A stretch of 64,000 bases of DNA from assembly GCA_023053685.1 (NCBI GenBank), contig JALIGW010000016.1, positions 10,021,001 to 10,085,000 on the forward strand. Direction: 5' to 3'. The notes under the pieces are model-generated. The model had not been told where the DNA came from, did not search any database, and saw only the letters and a list, made by a program, of their open reading frames with translations. Every line of letters starts with the position of its first letter. Within the stretch, counting starts at the first letter, position 1. This document shows, in pieces, positions 23,831 to 34,605 of this stretch. A program made the translations under genes and the position numbers. The DNA is from Diadophis punctatus similis. Lineage: Eukaryota; Chordata; Lepidosauria; Squamata; Dipsadidae.

Positions 23831-24479
23831 ATCCAGGGCTAGGCCCTCTCAAGAGGGCAAATCTGGATAAAATGCAGATTAAATTATATGCCCTTGCATT
23901 ATTGCTTGGACCATTATCAGTCAAAATACTTGCAAAGGTACTAGTGTAAATATAATGAAGATTTTGTGGAAGGGAAAGGGAAACCAGTATTTCTTTGCTG
24001 CAAAATTGAAATGTACTTACTTGAGAGCAAGGGTCATTGAAAACAATGGGACTGACTTCTCCACAGTCATGTCCAATGGTATCTTGGTACTCAACTGCTT
24101 TGAAACTCATTGAATTTGGGACTCAATGTGTTTTGTGGAGAAAATTTTGTCTTTTGTACTTGTCATTTGTTTGGTACCCAATGCACATGCTGGAACTTGG
24201 TTGCCTCATAACTTTCTACCCTTTCCACCCAAAGCAAAGAGTGACATATTAATCACACAGTAGTTCTGTCTACACACCCTTGCAGCCTTCTGTGGTCATT
24301 TCATGTATTTTATGTATTTATTTTTCTCATCAGTTCAACTGAAGTTTTTATTTTATTTAATCCAAATATTTAATAATTTTTAGGTTTATTTCTCATGTAA
24401 AGTAATGATATATGATTTTTTTACACATTGTCTTAAAATGTGCATTAGCTTTGGTTTGGGAATGCATTTAATTTATTTA
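23831..24479. other. Non-coding sequence, no gene seen
   Basis: Nothing recognised beyond a possible continuation of the Penelope-like fragment. Confidence 0.45.
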
Positions 24480-24650
24480 CAGAGTAGAGTAGAGTAGAGT
24501 AGAGTAGAGTAGAGTAGAGTAGAGTAGAGTAGAGTAGGATAGGATAGGATAGGATAGGATAGGATAGGATAGGATAGGATAGGATAGGATAGAATAGAAT
24601 AGAATAGAATAGAATAGAATAGAATAGAATAGAATAGAATAGAATAGAAT
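24480..24650. repeat. Three-phase pentanucleotide array AGAGT-AGGAT-AGAAT
   Basis: About 170 bp in three homogeneous blocks: (AGAGT)n at 24,482-24,536, (AGGAT)n at 24,537-24,591 and (AGAAT)n at 24,592-24,650. Each block differs from the next by one base per unit. The last block joins the LINE 3' end directly. Confidence 0.96.
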
Positions 24651-24975
24651 TCTTTATTGGCCAAGTGTGATTGGACACACAAGGAATTTGTCTTTGGTGC
24701 ATATGCTCTCAATGTACATAAAAGAAAAGATACATTTGTCAAGAATCATGAGGTACAACACTTAATGATTGTCATAGGGTACAAATAAGCAATCAAGAAA
24801 CAATCAATATTAATATAAATTGTAAGGATGCGAGCAACAAGTTACAGTCATACAGTCATAAGTGGGAGGAGATGGGTGATAGGAACAATGGGAAGACTAA
24901 TAGTAATAGTAATGCAGCCTTAGTGAATAGTTTGACAGTGGTGAGGGAATTATTTGTTTAGCAGAGTGATGGCAG
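24651..24975 (-). mobile_element. Snake1-type CR1/L3 LINE 3' end
   Basis: The minus strand ends '...CACACTTGGCCAATAAAGAA' followed by the (ATTCT)n array. An AATAAA signal and a direct junction with an AATAG-class pentanucleotide are the hallmark of the Snake1 CR1/L3 LINEs, reported to seed this microsatellite in advanced snakes. Only the 3' untranslated region (about 325 bp) is present. Confidence 0.75.
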
Positions 24976-25939
24976 AGTATTCCTTATGGGAAAAATGTGC
25001 TTGGTACTCATCATTTTTGGTACTCATTGAGCCTCTCGGAACCAATTAATGATGAGTACCGAGTTACCACTGTATAGGAGAAGAAACATAAACAGATGAT
25101 TACATGATAGACCAGAATTTAATTATATGAGATGCTTAATAATCCTTTCTAAAAATGTAAATATTGAAAGTATTGTAATGGAACCTAATTAGCATAAGTC
25201 AAAAAGAAATCATATGGAAATAGCCCCCCCCTTCAAATAGCTTCATTCCCTATGGTTAGATATCGATTAAGATTCTACCAGTTTCTGCTCTTATAAGTGT
25301 GCCTTTAAGGTGATATTGGTTTGCAAACCGGGGAGCTTCCCTCCTCCCTTGTTTGGGGTAAAATAAAGGAATTCTCAGCTTTCTCATGAACTCCTTGACT
25401 TTTGCTGTCTAGGTTGTTGCTACTATCTATTATGTCAGGGAAATGCTGGAAGCTGACAGCAGGTTAGTGAAAGAGCATCACATCCCTGCATGTGCACCCC
25501 TAGACTAATAACTTGCAACCTAAAGGTGCAGTGTAGGATGCTACTCGAACAATAATACTGAAAATTCATCTGACAGTCCCCTAAAGAATTGTATTTGGAA
25601 TAGTAGGCTTTGGCCCTCTATTTTGTTGTTGTCGTTATTGCTCAGACACAACAATTACTTTCCCTTGTCTGCCTTCTCTCCTTCTCCTGTGTCGCACTAC
25701 TTCTCTTTCTCCTGCTATTATCAACTGAAAAGTAAGAGAAGTGTTTGAGAAATAGTTGCTGCTGGGTAAGACTTTGAAGACTATGAGAATTAGTAAGCCA
25801 AAGCTTGAATTCTGAGCTCTTGGGATCTGGTAGATTTTCCCCTGATCTCTGACCTTGCATATGTTTCAAGTTCATCTCACGTGATTTAGAGAGCTCACCA
25901 GTTTCCAGTCACAGCAACTGCATAATAAATCATCCACAT
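24976..25939. other. Non-coding sequence with a possible LTR remnant
   Basis: No gene seen. Around 25,300-25,440 a 'GTAAAATAAAGGAATTCTCA' signal followed by 'TTATGTCAGGG' could be an LTR remnant, but the evidence is weak. Confidence 0.4.
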
Positions 25940-26408
25940 TGTTAGAACCCTGTTCAAACGATTGGGTGTGTTAATATATGATTAAGTCACAAATCAATGT
26001 TATGTGTATATTGCTTTAAATGCATTGTGGATGATTACTATATAAGCAAGCAAGAGAGCATGCTCAATGTGGTTGGTGGTTGTGGTTCAGTGTGGTGAGT
26101 GGTATTTGATGGTATGTTCCGGATTGAAGACTCTCTGCTGCTTTACTGATGAGTAGATTACTTTATGACTGTGTGAAATTGCTGTGAAGAGAAGAGTTAC
26201 TATCTGTGACAGTATAGAATTAAGTGATAGCTGTAATCTTTGTGAGTTAAAACAAAGATAGGCAAGAAGAAGAAACTTCGCATTGACTGAATACCTGTGT
26301 ATGACTTGGACTTCCTATTTAACTTTGCTACTATTTTGTACACATTAAAGATATTCTGTTTATTGACTGAATAGCATTCATATCAAACTGCAACACCATT
26401 ACTACAAC
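25940..26408 (+). repeat. Putative solo LTR
   Basis: Begins TGTTAGAACCCTGTTC and ends CATTACTACAACA, TG...CA. A TATA-like 'CTATATAAGC' lies at about 26,039 and an ATTAAA polyadenylation-like signal at about 26,345. The length of 469 bp and this order fit a retrovirus-like or gypsy LTR. CAT follows the right end and CACAT precedes the left end, which is only a partial duplication. No internal region is present. Confidence 0.5.
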
Positions 26409-26939
26409 ACATTTCGCTGTGTATGTGCTTAACAGCACAATAACTCCTTAACACACATACTACAGCTACATAGGAGAAACATCGAAGGCAACAGCTCATA
26501 TACATTTTAGGTAAGGATACAGCTGGATCTTGGTTTTTCTTCCTTCCTGGATTTTCTCTATATAATTCCTATTGCATGTAATCCCCCCCTCCCCATGATT
26601 TGGAAATGGAATACACAATACAAAAATCTGAAAGTATAAAATGGAAAATAGTATTTGCATTTCTCAGATTAAAGAGTTTGTAAAATTCCACTGTCTATAC
26701 TACAGTAAAATACAATGAAAAAATTATTTACCATGAATATCAGTGACAGTTGTAACTGGAGTACAATATATTTATTGGACTCCGCTTGATTACATTTATT
26801 GCATTATTCAACTTGAGTGGCAAATGCAAACAGCCTCTCATTTCATTTAGGAATAGCGGTATATTGAATGAAGAATGTCATGTCTTGATGCTAAAACAAG
26901 TTTTGGGAACCTAGGAACAAAACTGGCTATCCCCCTCCC
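26409..26939. other. Non-coding sequence, no gene seen
   Basis: Nothing recognised. Confidence 0.5.
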
Positions 26940-27035
26940 CAAAACCCCTAGTATAGGGTTTCCTGCCTAGGCAGGGGGTTGGACTAGAAGACCTCCAAGG
27001 TCCCTTCCAATTCTGTTGTTGTTATTATTATTAAA
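26940..27035 (+). mobile_element. CR1 LINE 3' tail fragment
   Basis: 'GGGTTTCCTGCCTAGGCAGG', then 'GGTTGGACTAGAAGACCTCC' and 'AAGGTCCCTTCCAATTCTG' is the plus-strand version of the CR1 3' end seen reversed at 60,896. It ends in (TTG/TTA)n. Confidence 0.8.
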
Positions 27036-27771
27036 TCTACATATATTTCTTTAGAGAGCCCTTTACACTTTTTACATTCTGAAGACTGCAACATTGAGTA
27101 ATCTCTAGCTTTACCCAGACAAACTAATATATCTTGACAGTTCATAATTACAAATGTATAAAACAAAGATTTTAAGGATAGTGCTTGATATTAATACTGG
27201 AGAAATAAGCAGCTGAAGGTCATATTGGGATCTAATTGTCTTTACTCTTATTCATTTCCTCTTATCTCTCATTTTTGTGTTGCAACCATGAGGAGAAGAG
27301 CTGAAGGGATAAAGAGGAGAAGAAAGGACTCCAAAAGCTGCTTTATTTTTAGCAGCAATATATAGCTCCAACTTCTAAGTACAGGAGCCTCTGAAATAGC
27401 AACCCAAAGAATGAAAAACACGCTGCAGCATCATAACACAAACTCTACCCCTTCCATGTTTCCTTAGGATGCCAAAGGGTGGACTTTGTGTTGTGACATC
27501 CAATGATGTCACAACACAAAGTTGTGTTATAAGACACTGATCCAAGAACCAGACTCCACCTATGAAGATAAAAATTATGTGAACCTATCAGTGAAATGTA
27601 GTGCTAACACGTCATGGTGATCAGCTGGTAACTCTTCCTACCCACCTTAATATAGGGCAGTGGACAGCATCCTGTAGATGCTATAAGAGAAGAAAGGTAG
27701 AATTGTTTTTCCATTTTTATCATCATGCTTTCGTCTCAAACAGGAATTTGTCCCAGTCTTCAGTGAGGTTT
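27036..27771. other. Non-coding sequence containing a perfect stem-loop
   Basis: No gene. At 27,483-27,522 there are perfect 18-bp inverted arms (ACTTTGTGTTGTGACATC and its complement) separated by the 4-base loop CAAT. It is not part of a repeat I recognise. Confidence 0.6.
27483..27522. repeat. Perfect 18-bp stem-loop
   Basis: Left arm 27,483-27,500, loop CAAT 27,501-27,504, right arm 27,505-27,522, no mismatch. It could be the centre of an otherwise eroded palindromic MITE. Confidence 0.85.
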
Positions 27772-29900
27772 ATTTATTTATTTATTTATTTTGTTATTCT
27801 TATATGCCGCCCAACTCCCGAAGGACTCAGGGCGGCGTACAACATAAGAGATACAAGAATGAACAAAATTTCAACAATTTAAAAAACGGTACAAAATTTA
27901 AAAAGGCAGTATAAAAGCAACAACAACATCCATCCATTCAACCACATACATACTTGGGGGGTAAGCTCAAATGATTAAGCTGTCCCCCCCACCTGCAGGA
28001 AGAGCCATGTCTTAACGGCCTTTCGGAAGGCCAGCAGAGTGGGGATGGTTCGGGTCTCTGGGGGGAGTTGGTTCCAGAGCACGGGGCCAGCCACAGAGAA
28101 GGCCCTCCCCCTGGGGCCCGCCAGCCGGCATTGCTTGGCCGACGGGACCCGGAGGAGGCCAACTCTGTGGGCCCTAACCGGTCGGAGGGAAGTATGCGGC
28201 AGAATGCGGTCCCGGAGATATCCTGGTCCTAAGCCATGAAGGGCTTTAAAGATGGTGATCAACACCTTGAATTGGACCCGGAGACCGATGGGCAACCAAT
28301 GCAGCTGGCGGAAAATCGGTGTCACGTGGGTGTACCTCGGCACACCCACCACAGCACGCGCAGCCGCATTTTGCACCAACTGAAGTCTCCGGATACTCTT
28401 CAAGGGTAGCCCCATGTAGAGCGCATTGCAGTAGTCCAAACGCGAGGTGACAAGGGCATGAGTGACCGTGAGTAAAGCCTCCTTCTCCAGATATGGCCGC
28501 AGCTGGTGCACCAGGCGAACCTGTGCAAAGGCCCCCCTAGCCACAGCAGAAAGGTGATGATCTAATTTTAGCTGTGGATCTAGGAGGACCCCCAAGTTGC
28601 GGACCTGGTCTGAGGGAGTCAGTTTCGCACCCTCGAAGACCAAGGAGGGATAGTTATCATGGTCCTTAGGAGGCATTATCCACAGCCACTCGGTCTTGTC
28701 GGGATTAAGTCTGAGTCTGTTCCTCCCCATCCAGATCCTAACGTCGTCCAGGCATCGGCACATTACATCAACTGCCTCCCTGAAGTCAGACGGGGTGGTA
28801 ATGTACAGCTGGGTGTCGTCAGCGTACTGATGGAAACACACCCCATGCCTGCGGATGATCTCACCCAACGGTTTCATGTAGATGTTAAACAGGATGGGCG
28901 AGAGAACCGACCCCTGGGGCACCCCACATAGTAGGGGCCTGGGGGACGATCTCTGCCCTCCTGCCAACACCGACTGCATCCGATCGGCGAGATAAGAGGA
29001 GAACCACCGCAAAACGGTGCCTCCCACTCCCAACTCGCCGAGCCGATGCAGAAGGATACCATGGTCGATGGTATCGAAAGCCGCTGAGAGGTCAAGTAGC
29101 ACCAGGATGGAGGAGTTCCCCCCATCCCGGGCCCGCCAGAGATCATCCATCAGAGCGACCAAGGCAGTTTCTGTACTGTAGCCGCGCCTGAAACCCGACT
29201 GATAAGAATCTAGATGATCTGTTTCATCCAGGAGCTGCAGAAGCTGGGTCACCACCACTTTCTCTACAACTTTACCTAGAAAAGGTAAGTTGGAGACTGG
29301 ACGGTAGTTTTTCAAATCGGCTGGATCCAGGGAAGGCTTCTTCAGGAGGGGTCGCACCACCGCAGTTTTTAATGACTGCGGTACGGATCCCTCTCGCAAA
29401 GAAGCGATGATCACCGCCTGGATCCAGCCGCGTGCCACCTCCCTGCTGGCCGAAACCAGCCAGGAGGGGCACGGGTCCAATAAACAGGTGGAGGTACCCA
29501 TCGCTCCCATAGCCCTGTCCACATCCTCGGGAGAAACAGGCCCAAACTCTTCCCATAATGGTGGACTAAGACTCGCCCCCGTCAACTCTATGGACTCTGC
29601 CATGCCGGAGTCCAAATTTGACCGAATCTGAGCGACTTTATCCGACAGAAACTCAGCGAATTCCTCAGCTCTGCCTTGTAAGTGTTCCTCGCTCCCCCCT
29701 TTTGCAAGGAGGGAGCGAGTCACCCTAAACAAGGCGGCTGGACGAGAATCTGCGGACGCAATAAGAGCGGAAAGATAAGATCGTCTTGCCGCCCTTATCG
29801 CCACTAAATAAGATCTGATGTAAATTCTTAATAGTGTTCGGTCAGGCTCGGTCTTCTTTTTCCTCCAGCGGCGCTCCAGAAACCAGGTTCATCGTTTCTC
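27772..29900 (-). mobile_element. L2-clade LINE, 5'-truncated, RT frame intact
   Basis: A minus-strand LINE that retains its 3' end: the (TTTA)n at 27,772-27,792 is the reverse of an (AAAT)n tail. Just inside it, 'GCCGCCCAACTCCCG' and 'CAGGGCGGCG' form a stem-loop at the 3' end. The coding frame (27,975 to at least 29,804) includes a complete RT domain. Coding sequence can be followed upstream of 29,804 to about 29,880 (residues 'RRWRKKKTEPDRTLLRIYI'), beyond which the similarity fades, so the AP-endonuclease half is missing. A second copy is at 56,838-57,755 and an older one at 33,131-35,036. Confidence 0.88.
27975..29804 (-). CDS. L2-type LINE reverse transcriptase (partial ORF2)
   Basis: A 609-codon frame without a stop. 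Residues 160-330 hold the RT core: 'LKNYRPVSNLPFLGKVVEKV' (165-184), 'YQSGFRRGYSTETALVALM' (201-219), motif A 'LLDLSAAFDTIDH' (236-248), 'GVPQGSVLSPILFNIYM' (294-310) and motif C 'FHQYADDTQLYI' with catalytic YADD (327-330). After these come 'LNPDKTEWLW', the thumb 'SRLDYCNALYMGLPLKSIRR' and the L2-typical end 'LHWLPIGLRVQFKVL'. The enzyme copies its own RNA at a nicked target site. It lacks the N-terminal endonuclease, and GTG rather than ATG begins the listed frame, so it is a 5'-truncated copy that only happens to be stop-free, i.e. a recent insertion. All catalytic aspartates expected for RT are present. Confidence 0.85.
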   Translation of the reverse strand: MAIRAARRSYLSALIASADSRPAALFRVTRSLLAKGGSEEHLQGRAEEFAEFLSDKVAQIRSNLDSGMAESIELTGASLSPPLWEEFGPVSPEDVDRAMGAMGTSTCLLDPCPSWLVSASREVARGWIQAVIIASLREGSVPQSLKTAVVRPLLKKPSLDPADLKNYRPVSNLPFLGKVVEKVVVTQLLQLLDETDHLDSYQSGFRRGYSTETALVALMDDLWRARDGGNSSILVLLDLSAAFDTIDHGILLHRLGELGVGGTVLRWFSSYLADRMQSVLAGGQRSSPRPLLCGVPQGSVLSPILFNIYMKPLGEIIRRHGVCFHQYADDTQLYITTPSDFREAVDVMCRCLDDVRIWMGRNRLRLNPDKTEWLWIMPPKDHDNYPSLVFEGAKLTPSDQVRNLGVLLDPQLKLDHHLSAVARGAFAQVRLVHQLRPYLEKEALLTVTHALVTSRLDYCNALYMGLPLKSIRRLQLVQNAAARAVVGVPRYTHVTPIFRQLHWLPIGLRVQFKVLITIFKALHGLGPGYLRDRILPHTSLRPVRAHRVGLLRVPSAKQCRLAGPRGRAFSVAGPVLWNQLPPETRTIPTLLAFRKAVKTWLFLQVGGTA

Positions 29901-30150
29901 TTCTGCCACTGGTCCTCCAGGTGCTTTTTTGGCTGTTTTCATTTCCCAGGCATCCTCAATAAACCAAGAAGCCATCTGGGATCAGTCAGCAATGAGTCTA
30001 CTCTGGAACAATCATGGGATTTCTGATTTTGGCAATCAATCAATGCTAGATCAGTGTGAAACTTTGGAATCTATCCAGATCCCTTAGGCACCCGGGGTGA
30101 GCCATCTTAATAATCCCATTTACTCTATGGATGGAATGGGTAGTAGTAGG
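29901..30150. other. Spacer, no gene seen
   Basis: Short sequence between the L2 copy and a hAT MITE. It could contain further degraded L2, since 'CTGGTCCTCCAGGTGC' overlaps the truncated end. Confidence 0.4.
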
Positions 30151-30158
30151 TCTCACAT

Positions 30159-30469
30159 CAGGGGTGGGTTCTACTTACCTTCCCCACTGGTTCGCATCGG
30201 GATGGAAGTGCACGTTTTGCATGCATGTGCTTGTTTCACTTGCTCACGTGCACATCATTTCCAGGAAATGACCCTCTACACATTCGCAGTACTATAAAAA
30301 AAAGTTTCTGTGCATGCACAGAAGCAAAAAACAAGATGGTGGTGCCTAAGGCGCCACCGAGAGAACCGGCTCTCTCAGAGGCGTGGCAGGCCTGGGTTGC
30401 TGCCGGTTCCAGCGACCCAGGCCGCCAAGTTACTACCAGTTCTATAGAACCCGGAGGAATCCACCTCTG
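30159..30469 (+). mobile_element. hAT-type MITE, family A (CAGRGGTGGGTTCY ends)
   Basis: Starts CAGGGGTGGGTTCTACTTAC and ends GGAATCCACCTCTG, flanked by the exact 8-bp duplication TCTCACAT (30,151-30,158 and 30,470-30,477). The interior 'GCAAAAAACAAGATGGTGG' recurs in the copies near 52,680, 52,840 and, reversed, 62,200. There is no transposase. Confidence 0.92.
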
Positions 30470-30477
30470 TCTCACAT

Positions 30478-31764
30478 GTATCTGGAAGTAATCTGACCAC
30501 AATAATGGACTTAGTCTAATGTCCTTCATAGCATATATCATAAAATCCATATTTATTGCTCCAAAGTAAAACCAACATCTTCACCTATATGCATTGGTTG
30601 CAAATTACCTTGGACATGTCCCTAGTTGTCACGGAGAACTTGAGCTTCTGAACTTTCCCAGAACCCATCCCCTAAAACATGGAGAGTACACAGCTAAGGG
30701 ACCTCCAACCCCAGTCGTGAGTCCATGTCTGGCAGAAGGAATCCTGTTAGACACAATGGCAGTCATTCACAAACAGAACTGCCAAATTCTCCCCATTCCC
30801 AACTTGATACATAAACAGTCAAACCCCAGTACTCCTGAAGCAGAATATGTGGTCATAGGGAAAGTTCCTCTAATTATAATCACTTCTTCCTTCCTTGCTC
30901 AGAGAGTTTTAATGGCTATGGGTTAGCAGAAGCCATTGATTTTCCATCATTGCTGTATACTTAAATGAAATCTACAATAAAGATTTGAACACTATTGTTA
31001 ATAACAAACATTGGGAGAAAACTGTTGCCCACAGAGACTGTATTTTGAACATGCTGCCCTGTTGGAAACACACAGCTGCATCAGAGAGGCATTTGACTTA
31101 CTCCAATGAACTTTCCTTAAGTGTTCAACTTTCTTTCTTTTCAGAATACTTTGGAAATGTCCACGAAGATTCCCCAAATAAATGGAGGCACAGCATGGCT
31201 CCTGCTTTCATGATTATACATTTTTTTTGCATAGGCTTTTAATTTTTAAAAGTGGGCCACTGTATGAAATCTTAGCAATTACAACAAGTGCACTTCAATG
31301 ATTCCGTACACATAAAAATGTCAACCTTTTCTGACATGTTGAATTGTGCAAATGGTTTAGAGAAGGGAAATTGGACAATCTACTGCCAAGTTAAGTTTGC
31401 AGCATATGTGCTGACAGACACTACAAGCTTTCCTCAGTGTTTGGCGCAAAAGATTTTGATTGGGGATATTAGGAATGAGGAAAATATTTCTCTTGAAATA
31501 TTTGAGCATAAGAAATATTTAATGATGTGAGTCATCCTTAAGCAAGCCCTTCGTGCCACTGTTGGCAAAAGCTTGAAAACCAAAAATCAACAGAGATAAC
31601 AGAGATATATCCCTGACAGTGGCTATGAACAGAAGAAAGAATGGGAGCATGCAAAAAGGTGCCATTAGAGGCATCGCCAGTTTTTTGTTAGTTCCTGTAG
31701 TGTACACTATACTATAAGAATAATAACAATAACATAACATAACACAACACACCATAACACCACA
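30478..31764. other. Non-coding sequence, no gene seen
   Basis: About 1.3 kb. The small frames at 30,594-30,926 and 31,288-31,530 have no family signature and I do not call them genes. Confidence 0.5.
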
Positions 31765-31985
31765 CAACACAATCTTCCACGACCCTGTAATCCTTGAATT
31801 CGAGGTAGAAGTCAGGGTGACTGGGTGGAGCTGACCATTTACTGGCTGGATGCCCTTCCTGACACCACATGGAGTTGGCAGCAAATATTTTTTTTTCTTT
31901 GCATCCTAGGAGAGAAATATCTGCTGCTATTTAGGATTGAACTCTCAACCTTCTGAGGGGGAGGTAAGTGTCGTCACAGCTCACC
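31765..31985 (-). mobile_element. tRNA-derived SINE, second family, minus strand
   Basis: 'GGTAGAAGTCAGGGTGACTG', 'CATTTACTGGCTGGATGCC', 'CTTCCTGACACCACATGGAG' and 'TAGGATTGAACTCTCAACC' match the minus-strand copy at 37,150-37,378. The last string is the reverse complement of a B-box (GGTTGAGAGTTCAATCCTA), so the tRNA-like head lies at the right. The left end runs into an AACA-type simple repeat tail. Confidence 0.72.
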
Positions 31986-32000
31986 ATGCTGGTCATAATA

Positions 32001-32969
32001 TACCGTATTTTTCAAAGTATAAGACGCACCTTTTTACCCTCAAAAAGAGTGTGTCTTATACACCGAATGTAGCCCCACCCAGCCACCCCCCACCCTTTGG
32101 CCTCTGCCTGCCAGCAATTTGCCTCTTTGCAGCAAACAGGGCAAAGTCTGATTAGCACAAGAAGAGATTATCTGCCTCCCAACCTACAGCTGACTGTGCA
32201 AGCCACATGGTAAAATGAAACTAACTATGGTGGCTGTAATGAGACAAATTGCTGGGAGATGAACTGCTGCCAATGTTAGACTGCTGAAATTGCAAGGAAG
32301 TAAGCTATGGCTGCTGTGGCCTAGAGGTAGAGCTCTTGCCTCACAATCTGGAGGTTGTGAGTTCTAGGTAGAGGCAGATTCTGTTAATATGTTATTTTGT
32401 TAAATGTTTGTAGAATTATAAGGCTTGATATATTATATATATCAAATTATAAGGCTTATTTTTTAAAGACTGCTTTATTATTGTTCTAGACAACTTAACA
32501 AAATGAAGAAGCTTTTTAAAATAAATGCTTGCTCTGAAGAGGCCCAGTGCTATTGTATCTTCTTTTAAATAGCAGAGAATACTTCCAGAAAGCCACATCA
32601 ATTTTAAAGATCTATAAAAGTATAATCTGAAATGTCCTGTTTTAGTATTAAGTATTAGTATTAAAATAAGGCATCTGAGTTAAACCCTGATTTAGTCATG
32701 TTTGGAGTAGATCTATTTAAATCATTGGGAGGAGTTAGTGTGATTACATTTAAGAAAACTTTCTGGGATTAATATACTGCCATAATGTACATTTCTCCAA
32801 TTCTTTGCTATTTCTATGGGTCAGGCACACATGCACAGAAATACACAGCAAACAGTGTATATCATCTGTACTGTTTGCTGTTTGGCAAATTGCTGGGAGA
32901 CAGAGGCCTTTTTTCCTTGTTTACCTCCTCCAAAACTAAGGTGCGTCTTATACTCTGAAAAATACGGTA
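32001..32969. mobile_element. TIR element with ACCGTATTTTT ends, copy 2
   Basis: Left end TACCGTATTTTTCAAAGTAT, right end ATACTCTGAAAAATACGGTA, each followed inward by the AAGACGCACC / GGTGCGTCTT arm. It is 969 bp, about twice as long as the 16,945 copy. Part of the excess is a SINE head near 32,308. TA flanks are present. The interior has no transposase. Confidence 0.78.
32308..32400 (+). mobile_element. tRNA-like SINE head nested in the TIR element
   Basis: 'GGCTGCTGTGGCCTAGAGGT' followed by 'GAGCTCTTGCCTCACAATC' and 'GGAGGTTGTGAGTTCTAGGT' matches the head of the complete copy at 36,131. The 3' part is absent or eroded. Confidence 0.65.
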
Positions 32970-32977
32970 ATATATAT

Positions 32978-33130
32978 TATGATGCAGTGGAGTGGAGTGG
33001 AGTGGAGTGTAATGTAGAATAGTGTAGTGTAGTGTAGTGTAGTGTAGTGTAGTGTAGTACAGTGTAGTACAGTATTACGATACAATACAATACAATACAA
33101 CACAACACAAATACAGTACAATAGAATACA
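32978..33130. repeat. Degenerate pentanucleotide array (GTGTA/TGGAG/CAATA)
   Basis: Successive blocks of TGGAG, GTGTA and CAATA pentamers. It adjoins the 3' end of the old L2 copy to its right and probably originated as its tail. Confidence 0.9.
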
Positions 33131-33862
33131 ATAACAATATTTATTGATCAATCATATTTAAGAACCACCCATCTATCTCCCAGAGCTCTGGGTGGTGTAC
33201 AATATAATAATAAAATATTAAAAGCATAAAAACTATATACAATTTTACAGAGACAAGGAATGTTAAAAACTAATTAAAAGGTAGGGAGGGCTTTCAGGAC
33301 CCTAACCAGCCCCATGGCTTTGTGCTCCTGTGTATGCCTCAAAGCAAGGCTGCAGGGCCATGTTGTTATGCCTTTCTGGAAGGCCAGGAGAATGGGGTTC
33401 ATCTAACCTCTTGGGTAGAGAAGGATCTCTTCCTGTACCCCACCAGTCCGAATTCTTTAACTGACAGGGTTTGCAACATATTATCCTGCATGACTAAAGT
33501 GACCAGATATTTTTTTTTAAGCGGGACATTGATGGGGGGCGGGGCCGCCTGGACGCCGTCATTTGAGGTTTGCCCTCTGTGCATGCGCAGAATGCTGCGC
33601 ATCCGCAGAGGGCAAAAGGATGCAAATGTTGGCATCCAGGTGGGGGGGGGACGCGGGAGGCCTTTCCTTGCCTCCCGCCTCCCCGCTTCGGGAGCTGGCA
33701 GTGGCTTGGGCTGGCTCCAGATCTCCTTTCTCCCCGTCACTCCAGCAGCCCAGCGCTGGCAGAGGGGGAGCAGGAGAGCGAACAAAAGTGATTCCGACCA
33801 CGGAGCAGAGACACCCGGTGAGCGGGGCGAGAGGCGCGGGGATGGCAGTGCCGCCACTGTAC

Positions 33863-34508
33863 GTCCTACCTACCTGGGACTTTTCCCGGGTAGCTCCATT
33901 CGCATTCCTTGCTAATAGCGCCCAGAGCAGAGCAGCCCCTCCCAGAAGATTGCGAGACGTTATCTTTTGGAAGAGGCTGCTCTGCTCTGGGCGCTAATTA
34001 GCAAGGAACACGACTGGAGCTACCGGGAAAAGTCCCAGGTAGGACGCGCGCCCCGCCCCGCCCGCCCAACCCCCAGCATGAGACGCGTGTCCTACCTGGG
34101 ACTTTTCCCAGTAGCTCCATTCGCGTTCCTTGCTAATTAGCGTCCAGAGCAGAGCAGCCTCTTCCAAAAGATAACGTCTCGCGATCTTCTGGGAGGGGCT
34201 GCTCTGCTCTGGACGCTAATTAGCAAGGAACGTGACTGGAGCTACCTGGGAAAAGTCCCAGGTAGGACGCGCGCCCCGTCCCGTCCGCCAGTCCTGCCCC
34301 GCCTGCCCAACCCCCAGCGCGAGACGCGCGTCCTACCTGGGACTTTTCCCAGGTAGCTCCATTCGCGTTCCTTGCTAATTAGCGCCCAGAGCAGAGCAGC
34401 CCCTCCCAGAAGATAACGTCTCACAATCTTCTGGGAGGGGCTGCTCTGCTCTGGACGCTATTAGCAAGGAACGCGAATGGAGCTACCAGGAAAAGTCCCA
34501 GGTAGGAC
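33863..34508. repeat. Tandem array of three ~180-bp palindromes
   Basis: Units at 33,863-34,045, 34,089-34,268 and 34,330-34,508. Each starts GTCCTACCTGGGACTTTTCC (unit 1 with small changes) and ends with its reverse complement, with 'TTCCTTGCTAATTAGCG' and 'CAGAGCAGAGCAGCC' in both arms, about 85 bp per arm. The spacers are CpG-rich (GCGCGCCCCGCCC...). The central ~15 bases of unit 1 are the reverse complement of those of unit 2, so one unit's centre has been inverted. Confidence 0.93.
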
Positions 34509-34605
34509 GCGCACCCCGCCCTGCCCCGCCCCTTTTGCCGCGGCACACTTAGCATGGCCTCATGGCACACCAGTGTGCCGCGGCACAACGGTTGGGGAGC
34601 ACTGC

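Noticed and set aside
30594..30926. A 110-codon frame beginning with a methionine, a possible small gene.
   Set aside because: There is no recognised domain, no splice or promoter context, and its composition matches the surrounding non-coding sequence.
33322..34000. Long GC-rich open frames that look like a CpG-island first exon.
   Set aside because: They lie inside a composite transposon bounded by an exact 8-bp duplication, run on several frames of both strands at once, and encode no recognisable domain.
33863..34508. CRISPR-like array of repeated palindromes with spacers.
   Set aside because: The units are ~180 bp, the spacers are similar GC-rich sequence rather than unique, and the surroundings are clearly vertebrate.
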